A stretch of 14,264 nucleotides of DNA. It comes from Bacteroidota bacterium (lineage in GTDB: Bacteria; Bacteroidota; Bacteroidia; Flavobacteriales; Flavobacteriaceae). Position numbers and translations under genes: made by a program. Below, piece after piece: positions 6,719-12,062 of this stretch. The stretch covers positions 1-14,264 of the forward strand of contig JAEZGB010000113.1 of NCBI GenBank assembly GCA_023437485.1, read 5' to 3'. Position 1 is the stretch's first letter, and each line of letters starts with the position of its first letter. The notes beneath the pieces are model-generated. The model saw only the letters and a program-made list of their open reading frames with translations. It was not told the DNA's origin and did no database searches.

Positions 6719-6743
6719 CCGCGCCAGGCACAAAGCCCTATAT

Positions 6744-7658
6744 ATGCTCAAACTGAATGTAAAGAATGAAACTTCCCGCCTCCGCGCCGTAGTTCTGGGA
6801 ACCGCCGAAAGCAGCGGCCCCACGCCAACTGCCGAGGAAGCTTATGACCCAAAATCGCTGGAACACATTTTGGCAGGCACGTACCCCAGCGAGGATGATA
6901 TGAAGGCCGAGATGGCTGCCATTAACGCGGTATTTCACAAATATAATGTTGAAGTTTACCGCCCAAAACTCATCGAGGACCTCAACCAGATCTTTACCCG
7001 TGACATCGGGTTTGTGATAGACGACAAGTTCATAATTGCCAACATTTTGCCTGACCGGGAGCCTGAACTTCAGGCCATCAACTACATCATTGACCAAATG
7101 GATCCGGCAAAAGTGATCAAGCCGCCGGAAGAAGTGCACATTGAAGGCGGTGATGTCCTGCTTTGGGATGATCACATCTTTATCGGGACCTACAAGGGCG
7201 CCGATTACTCGCAGATCAAGACCGCGCGCACAAATTTACAGGGCGTGGAATTTATCCGGGAGTTGTTCCCTCACAAAACAGTAAGGGAGTTTGACCTGGT
7301 AAAATCAACCGTTGAAGCCCGGGACAACGCTTTGCACCTGGACTGCTGCTTCCAGCCCATCGGGCACGGGAAAGGCATTATCTATGAAGGTGGCTTTCGA
7401 AGCAAGGATGACTATCAATACCTGGCCGATCTTTTTGGCAAGGAAAACCTGTTCCACATCACGCGCGACGAAATGTACCACATGCACTCAAACGTGTTCT
7501 CGATTTCGCCCGACATCGTGGTCTCTGAGCGCAACTTTACCCGACTTAACAATTGGCTCAGGCAGAACGGTTTTATGGTAGAGGAGGTTCCGTATGCCGA
7601 GATTGCCAAGCAGGAGGGATTGCTGCGGTGTTCGACCTTGCCGCTCGTCAGGGACTGA
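6744..7658 (+). CDS. Dimethylarginine dimethylaminohydrolase-like amidinotransferase-superfamily hydrolase
   Basis: Members of this family hydrolyse the guanidine group of arginine derivatives through a covalent cysteine intermediate; DDAH converts methylated arginines to citrulline, and relatives act on free arginine. The 304 residues contain the expected acid-His-Cys set: FTRDIGFVIDD (substrate-binding acid), Glu134 in HIEGGDVLLW, His198 in NALHLDCCFQP and the nucleophile Cys296 in LLRCSTLPLVRD at the C-terminus. It is a soluble single-domain protein without signal peptide. The ATG at 6744 lies 25 bases after a -7 element (TATCTTTG). Repeat element E3 begins at the base after the TGA stop. 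The next gene, ctlX, encodes a second enzyme of the same fold 352 bases downstream. Family and catalytic competence are well supported; the substrate (methylarginine, arginine or another guanidine) is not determined. Confidence 0.88.
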   Translation: MLKLNVKNETSRLRAVVLGTAESSGPTPTAEEAYDPKSLEHILAGTYPSEDDMKAEMAAINAVFHKYNVEVYRPKLIEDLNQIFTRDIGFVIDDKFIIANILPDREPELQAINYIIDQMDPAKVIKPPEEVHIEGGDVLLWDDHIFIGTYKGADYSQIKTARTNLQGVEFIRELFPHKTVREFDLVKSTVEARDNALHLDCCFQPIGHGKGIIYEGGFRSKDDYQYLADLFGKENLFHITRDEMYHMHSNVFSISPDIVVSERNFTRLNNWLRQNGFMVEEVPYAEIAKQEGLLRCSTLPLVRD

Positions 7659-7875
7659 CGATTGACGAATGTCGCATGTCGCATGTCGAACGGAAGAGGT
7701 CCTAAGGTCATAAGGTCGCAAAGTCGTAAGGCCATAAGGTCATAAAGTCATAAGGCATCAAGCCTGCTTTATCAAGGATAGAATGTATTCAAGCCGTAGA
7801 TGGACAATTTAACTTCCGGGCTGAACGAGATCAGACTGATGACTGACGACTGTCGACTGATGACTGACGACTTGC
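7659..7875 (-). repeat. Modular repeat element E3 (minus orientation)
   Basis: On the minus strand the modules run: TCAG heptads (7835-7875), core (7811-7834, CGTTCAGCCCGGAAGTT), linker (about 7745-7800, CGGCTTGAATACATTC then GCAGGCTT), TTATGACC octads (about 7700-7750), and TTCGAC/CATGCGA heptads (7662-7692). This is the E1/E2 order, inverted. It starts at the stop codon of the preceding gene. Confidence 0.75.
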
Positions 7876-8010
7876 AGCTCCGCGTTAAGGATCGAGGCAA
7901 GGTACCGCGTACCGCCGAGAGCCTGGCCCGGTTGCCCAATCCCGATGATTACCGTACTTTTGATAACCGGGCAACGCCCAAAATTCTAATTGCCACATTT
8001 GCTAATTGTC
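7876..8010 (+). other. Structured leader region before ctlX
   Basis: The stretch has a perfect hairpin GGTAC-CGC-GTACC (7901-7913) bracketed by AGGC/GCCT. It also has two mutually exclusive seven-base stems: CCCGGTT (7928-7934) with AACCGGG (7965-7971), and GTTGCCC (7931-7937) with GGGCAAC (7969-7975). A near -7 element CACATTTG (7994-8001) lies nine bases before the ctlX ATG, without a properly spaced -33. No known riboswitch is recognised. Confidence 0.4.
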
Positions 8011-8946
8011 ATGAAACAAACCACCAACTCCATACTGATGATCCGGCCGGTCGCGTTCCGGATGAACGAGCAAACCGCCGTTAATAATTACTATCAAAAA
8101 GTGCTCAATGACCTGTTGCCATCAACGGTTAACGCACGGGCGCAGCAGGAATTCGATATTTTTGTGGACAAGCTTCGGGCCGTGGGCGTCGATGTGACCG
8201 TGATTGATGACATTGCCGAACGCGATACGCCTGACAGTATTTTTCCCAACAACTGGGTTTCATTTCACGAAAACGCCGATGTGGCGCTTTACCCGATGTT
8301 TGCCGAGAACCGCCGCAAGGAGCGCCGCGAGGAAATCCTGGACACGCTTGAGGAAAAAGGATTTCACATCGAGAACATCGTGGACTACACCGCCGCCGAA
8401 GCCGACGGCTTTTTCCTTGAAGGTACCGGAAGCATGATCCTGGACAGGGTAAACGGCAAGGCCTATTGCGCGCTTTCGCCGCGTGCCGATGAAGAATTGT
8501 TTATTGAATTTTGCGAGGATTTTGAGCTCACACCGGTGATTTTCGAGGCCTTCCAAACGGTGAACGGTGAGCGCAAACAGATTTACCACACCAACGTAAT
8601 GATGTGCCTGGGTGAGACTTTTGCCGTGATCTGTGCCGATTGCATTGACGACAAGAAAGAGCGCAAGGCCGTTTTGGATTCGCTCAGGGAAGACAAAAAG
8701 GAGATCATTCTGATCACCGAAGAACAGGTGAACAATTTTGCCGGAAATATGCTGCAGGTGCGCGGCTCCGGCGATAAGAGCTATATCGTAATGAGTAAAT
8801 CGGCGCACGAAAGCCTCACCGACGAGCAGATTGCCAAATTGAAAAAACACGGCGAAATCCTCTCGTCCAGCCTGGACACCATTGAAGCCTGCGGCGGCGG
8901 AAGCGCGCGGTGCATGATGGCGGAGGTGTTTTTACCGAAAGTTTAA
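8011..8946 (+). CDS. ctlX: Citrulline hydrolase CtlX family (amidinotransferase fold)
   Basis: CtlX-type enzymes hydrolyse citrulline to ornithine, ammonia and CO2, allowing citrulline use; this follows from the family name, and activity in this organism is inferred. From the ATG at 8011 the protein has 311 residues and starts MKQTTNSILMIRPVAFRMNE, the usual start of flavobacterial homologues; an in-frame ATG at 7990 adds seven residues of non-conserved sequence and is rejected. Motifs: DTPDSIFPNNWVSFHE (substrate acid region), Glu137 in GFFLEGTGS, His193 in IYHTNVMMCLGE and nucleophile Cys301 in CGGGSARCMMAEVFLP. The catalytic set is complete. It follows the DDAH-like gene but is separated by repeat and structured sequence, so separate transcription is likely. 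A TTTGAAAA octad tract begins at the stop codon. The neighbouring marC converges on it. Confidence 0.9.
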   Translation: MKQTTNSILMIRPVAFRMNEQTAVNNYYQKVLNDLLPSTVNARAQQEFDIFVDKLRAVGVDVTVIDDIAERDTPDSIFPNNWVSFHENADVALYPMFAENRRKERREEILDTLEEKGFHIENIVDYTAAEADGFFLEGTGSMILDRVNGKAYCALSPRADEELFIEFCEDFELTPVIFEAFQTVNGERKQIYHTNVMMCLGETFAVICADCIDDKKERKAVLDSLREDKKEIILITEEQVNNFAGNMLQVRGSGDKSYIVMSKSAHESLTDEQIAKLKKHGEILSSSLDTIEACGGGSARCMMAEVFLPKV

Positions 8947-8985
8947 TTTGAAAATTTGAAAATGAGTTAATTTGAAAATTGAGCT
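8947..8985 (+). repeat. TTTGAAAA octads at the ctlX stop
   Basis: The tract starts at the base after the TAA stop of ctlX. Bases 8947-8963 (TTTGAAAATTTGAAAAT) are the exact reverse complement of 9085-9101 in the same convergent gap. Confidence 0.8.
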
Positions 8986-9084
8986 GCAGGTAACAAAGAT
9001 TTGAAATTGGAAATACTTAGTACGTTCGAATACCTAATTGTAACTCGTCACCCTAATAAATGCAAAGAGTTTATTATTTGGCCT

Positions 9085-9117
9085 ATTTTCAAATTTTCAA
9101 ATCTTCAAATTTTCAAA
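9085..9117 (-). repeat. TTTGAAAA octads at the marC stop
   Basis: Four TTTTCAAA-type units on the plus strand run up to the marC stop codon (TAA, complement of 9118-9120). With 8947-8963 they form a perfect 17-base inverted pair across the gap. Bases 8986-9084 between them hold nothing recognisable. Confidence 0.8.
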
Positions 9118-9747
9118 TTACATCAGATTCCCCCGCACAATATTCACGATCGACCTCACGATATATTCCACCCCGATCGCGATTACAATAAAGCCCACGA
9201 TTCTTGAAATGGCCACGATTCCCGATGCTCCGAGGATCTTGGCAAGGTAGTGTGCGCTGCGCAGGATAACAAAGATGGCCATTGCAACCGCAAGGATGGC
9301 CAGGACCGCAATAAGCATTTCATTGGGCTGGTGATGCTCCTGGTAAAAGGCGATCAAAAGCGAAATCGATCCCGGGCCGGCAAGCATGGGCATGGCCAGC
9401 GGAGTGAGGGCAATGTCATTCCTTCTTTGCGCGTCTGATTCCACCTGTTTGCTCACGCCTCGGCGCTTTTTGAACTCTCCCGAGAGAAGCGCAAATCCTG
9501 AGCTTGCAATCACGATCCCACCGGCTATGCGAAGGGCATCAATCGAGATCCCAAAAAAAGTAAGTACATACTGCCCCACGAAATAGGAAATTACCAGAAT
9601 GATGAACACGTTGATCGCGGTCCAAAGCGAAATACGGGAACGCTCCTTTTTGTTGTCGTCCTGCGTGAGGCCCACAAAGATGGGGACGGTCCCGATGGGG
9701 TTCAGCACTGAGAAAAGCGCCGCGAAAAGATAGATGAACAACTCCAT
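9118..9747 (-). CDS. MarC-family integral membrane protein
   Basis: The 209-residue, strongly hydrophobic protein has about six membrane segments (around 1-25, 42-65, 70-90, 115-133, 142-160 and 178-203). Family motifs are present: LNPIGTVPIFVGLT in the first segment and TPLAMPMLAGPGSISLLIAF in the fourth. Between segments three and four is a charged loop (FKKRRGVSKQVESDAQRRND). MarC proteins were once linked to multiple antibiotic resistance, but their function is unresolved; no substrate should be assumed. The ATG (complement of 9745-9747) puts the conserved first segment at the N-terminus. Upstream on the minus strand TAACTTTA resembles a -7 element but lacks a good partner. The gene is convergent with ctlX and divergent from the CoA-binding gene, 132 bases away. 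Family assignment is firm. Confidence 0.9.
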   Translation of the reverse strand: MELFIYLFAALFSVLNPIGTVPIFVGLTQDDNKKERSRISLWTAINVFIILVISYFVGQYVLTFFGISIDALRIAGGIVIASSGFALLSGEFKKRRGVSKQVESDAQRRNDIALTPLAMPMLAGPGSISLLIAFYQEHHQPNEMLIAVLAILAVAMAIFVILRSAHYLAKILGASGIVAISRIVGFIVIAIGVEYIVRSIVNIVRGNLM

Positions 9748-9879
9748 GTTTTTTTTGCCGTAAAGTTAAGTTGCGATGTGCGCCAATGTGAGCTACATCA
9801 GGTTTTGAGGCTAAAAATTAATCTGAATTTAAGAACATTTGCTCTTAAAGATAGTATTTTTAAAACAGGAACAAATGCC

Positions 9880-10242
9880 ATGAAAAAGAAAACACTTGTA
9901 CTAGGAGCTTCGGCAAACCCTGCGCGGTATGCCTGCATGGCCATCAAAAGCCTGGTTTCCCGCGGGATAGAAACCGTCGGCGTAGGCCTGAAAGAAGAAG
10001 AGGTCGCCGGCGTGAAAATTACTAATCAACGCGAGATGTTTGACAACGTTCACACCATCACGCTCTACCTGAACCCGCAGCGTCAAAAGGATTATTACGA
10101 CTACATCCTCTCACTAATGCCCGAGCGCGTCATTTTTAACCCCGGAACTGAAAATCCTGAACTGTACCAGTTGCTTCGCGAGCGGGGAATCGAGGTGGAA
10201 GTGGGCTGTACGTTGGTGATGTTGTCGATGAGAAGTTATTAA
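9880..10242 (+). CDS. CoA-binding domain protein (Rossmann fold)
   Basis: A 120-residue single-domain protein of the CoA-binding family (YccU-like). It begins MKKKTLVLGASANPARYACM, a beta strand and glycine turn typical of the fold, followed by a helix and GIETVGVGLKEEEVAGVKI. The conserved signature RVIFNPGTENPELYQLL lies near residues 87-103, followed by GIEVEVGCTLVML. The predicted role is to bind CoA or a related nucleotide; no enzyme activity is known for such stand-alone domains. An in-frame ATG at 9778 adds 34 residues without family similarity, in AT-rich presumed promoter DNA, so 9880 is chosen. It is divergent from marC. Repeat element E6 begins right after the TAA stop. Family call is good; cellular role unknown. 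Confidence 0.85.
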   Translation: MKKKTLVLGASANPARYACMAIKSLVSRGIETVGVGLKEEEVAGVKITNQREMFDNVHTITLYLNPQRQKDYYDYILSLMPERVIFNPGTENPELYQLLRERGIEVEVGCTLVMLSMRSY

Positions 10243-10455
10243 AAGAAAAGTCGAAAGTCGAAAGTCGAAAGTCGAAAGTCGAAAGAGGAAAGAGGAAAGA
10301 GGAAAGAGGAAAGAAGAAAGAAGAAAGAAGAAAGAAGAAAGAAGTTGCCGATAAACACCCGGGAGAAACGGAATCAAACTGACTGCTGATAGCTGATAGC
10401 TTAACACCCGGGTTGAACGGAATCAAGCTGATAGCTGATAGCTGATAGCTGACAG
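10243..10455 (-). repeat. Modular repeat element E6 (minus orientation)
   Basis: Read on the minus strand: TCAG heptads (10427-10455), core (10403-10426), TCAG heptads, second core (10354-10377), a pyrimidine tract of TTTCTTC then TTTCCTC heptads (10281-10344, 64 bases without a purine), then TCGACTTT-type heptads (10247-10280). This is the order of 1-350 followed by the TCGACTTT module. It fills the whole gap between two convergent genes and touches both stop codons. Confidence 0.85.
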
Positions 10456-11949
10456 CTAAAACCGCGTCCTCCCCACCGCCTTCTTCGAAATCAACATCAA
10501 CCCCAGAAAGGTCAATCCCCCGTTGACCAAAATGAGTTCCTCGGCGAATTCATAATTTCCGAAAAGATCTTTTGAGTATAATGACAGGATGTAAGTCAGG
10601 ATTGGCGCGGCCAGGCAGACGATAGGCACAAGACGCTCCTTAACGGTCTTGGTCTTAACAAAAAGCCCGAAAGCGTAGAGCCCCAAAAGTGGCCCGTAAG
10701 TATAGGCCGCAATCCTGAAAATCAGGCTCACTACCGAGTCGCTGTTCATCGCGTAAATGAACAGGATGACCACCAGCATCAGGATGCAAAAGCCCAAATG
10801 AACCGCATGCCGGGTCCGCACATCGCGTTTACCGGTTCGGAGTCCTTTGTCCATCCCCAAAAAGTCCACGCAAAATGACGTCGTGAGAGCCGTGAGGGCT
10901 GAATCAGTTGTGGCAAAAGTGGCGGCTGTTAGCCCCAAAAGAAAGACCACGGCCGGAATTAACGCGAGATGGTTAAAGGCAATTTCAGGGAATAAAAGGT
11001 CAGTGCGCGGCTTTCCGGCGAGTTCTGGGACGGCGATGCCGTTTTGCTCAGCGTAGAGGTAGAGCAAAGCCCCGACGCTCAAAAAGAACAGGTTGATGAC
11101 CACAAAGATTCCGGTAAAGGTGTACATGTTTTTTTGGGCTTCGGCGATGTTTTTGCACGAAAGGTTCTTTTGCATCAAATCCTGGTCAAGCCCAACCATA
11201 GCGATGGTGACAAAGATTCCGCCCAAAATCTGCTTGACAAAGAAGTTACTTTTGAGCCAATCCTCATAGAAGAAAATCTTGGAATACTGGCTGTTTTTGA
11301 CCGCCTCGAAAGCTTCGGGCAAGTTGTAATCCAGGCTGTCGCACACAAAATAAATGGTCAGGATTACCGATGAGACCAGAAATAGAGTCTGCAGCGTATC
11401 GGTGATGATAATCGTCTTTAGCCCGCTGCGGTACGTATAGGCGAATATCAACCCAAGCGAAACCGCTACCGTGACCCAGAACGGTATTCCGAAAGCATCA
11501 AACACAAATCTTTGCAAAACAATCACCACCAGATAAAGGCGCGCTGCTGAACCGATAGTCCGGCTAATGAGGAAGATCATGGCGGCAGTTTTGTAGGAAA
11601 CGGCCCCAAGCCGCTGCTCAATATAGCCGTAAATGGAGGTCAGGTTCATCCGGTAATAAAGCGGAAGCAATACCTTGGCAATCAATATAAAGCCGATGGC
11701 GTTCCCCAATACAAACTGGAAATATTTGAATTGCACATCCGGCGAGCCTACCTGTCCCGGCACCGAAATAAAAGTCACTCCCGAGAGCGCGGTCCCAATC
11801 ATCCCAAAGGCCACCAGGTACCATTTCGAGTTTTTGTTGGCCGTGAAAAAAGCGTCGTTACCGCTGTCCTTGCGGCTGACAAAATGCGAAATCAGGATCA
11901 GCATGCCAAAATAGCCGATCATAATGGTAAGGATGAAGATGGGCGTCAT
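10456..11949 (-). CDS. Sodium:solute symporter (SSS family)
   Basis: The 497-residue protein is hydrophobic throughout, with roughly 13 membrane segments starting at residue 4, as expected for the SSS (SLC5-like) family of Na+-driven transporters in the inner membrane. Family features seen are the first-helix region with GTALSGVTFISVPGQVG (about residues 52-68), LPLYYRMNLTSIYGYIEQRLG (about 94-114), YRSGLKTIIITDTLQTL (about 183-199), GLDQDLMQKNLSC, and GLTAATFATTDSALTALTTSF in the Na+-site helix (about 349-369). The substrate is not evident. The ATG (complement of 11947-11949) is 14 bases after a -7 element. Its TAG stop lies inside an AGCTGTCAGC heptad of E6, so the coding end is set by the repeat. 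The ATPase gene lies 113 bases upstream on the same strand; co-transcription is possible but the symporter has its own -7 match. Confidence 0.92.
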   Translation of the reverse strand: MTPIFILTIMIGYFGMLILISHFVSRKDSGNDAFFTANKNSKWYLVAFGMIGTALSGVTFISVPGQVGSPDVQFKYFQFVLGNAIGFILIAKVLLPLYYRMNLTSIYGYIEQRLGAVSYKTAAMIFLISRTIGSAARLYLVVIVLQRFVFDAFGIPFWVTVAVSLGLIFAYTYRSGLKTIIITDTLQTLFLVSSVILTIYFVCDSLDYNLPEAFEAVKNSQYSKIFFYEDWLKSNFFVKQILGGIFVTIAMVGLDQDLMQKNLSCKNIAEAQKNMYTFTGIFVVINLFFLSVGALLYLYAEQNGIAVPELAGKPRTDLLFPEIAFNHLALIPAVVFLLGLTAATFATTDSALTALTTSFCVDFLGMDKGLRTGKRDVRTRHAVHLGFCILMLVVILFIYAMNSDSVVSLIFRIAAYTYGPLLGLYAFGLFVKTKTVKERLVPIVCLAAPILTYILSLYSKDLFGNYEFAEELILVNGGLTFLGLMLISKKAVGRTRF

Positions 11950-11963
11950 TGATTGAGTTTGGG

Positions 11964-11971
11964 CAAATGTA
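11964..11971 (-). promoter_or_regulatory. -7 promoter element of the symporter gene
   Basis: On the minus strand this reads TACATTTG followed by C, the same -7 sequence as at carA. It lies 14 bases before the ATG. The expected -33 region falls in TTTGAAAA octads and has no exact TTTG at the right distance. Confidence 0.45.
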
Positions 11972-11974
11972 AAT

Positions 11975-12010
11975 GATTTGAAAATTTAAGATTTGAAAAA
12001 TTGAAAATTA
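11975..12010 (+). repeat. TTTGAAAA octad-like tract between the two transporter genes
   Basis: Degenerate units (ATTTGAAAATTTAAG, ATTTGAAAAATTGAAAATTA) fill the gap upstream of the symporter. The remaining bases to the ATPase stop (12011-12062) show no terminator or other feature. Confidence 0.55.
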
Positions 12011-12062
12011 ACCATTGAAGGCTGTTTCGCCCAGCGGATAGAATTCGAATGCGGGCCAGGGG

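Noticed and set aside
6131..6769. Frames 6131-6418 plus, 6507-6731 minus and 6548-6769 plus in the gltA to DDAH-like gap
   Set aside because: They run through repeats and palindromes, resemble no protein family, and the last overlaps the promoter and start of the next gene.
7800..8084. 94-residue frame between the DDAH-like gene and ctlX
   Set aside because: It reads TCAG heptads at the start and overlaps the true ctlX start in another frame.
12011..12062. tRNA-like or terminator-like sequence between the ATPase and symporter genes
   Set aside because: No cloverleaf can be drawn and there is no stem followed by a T run on the minus strand.
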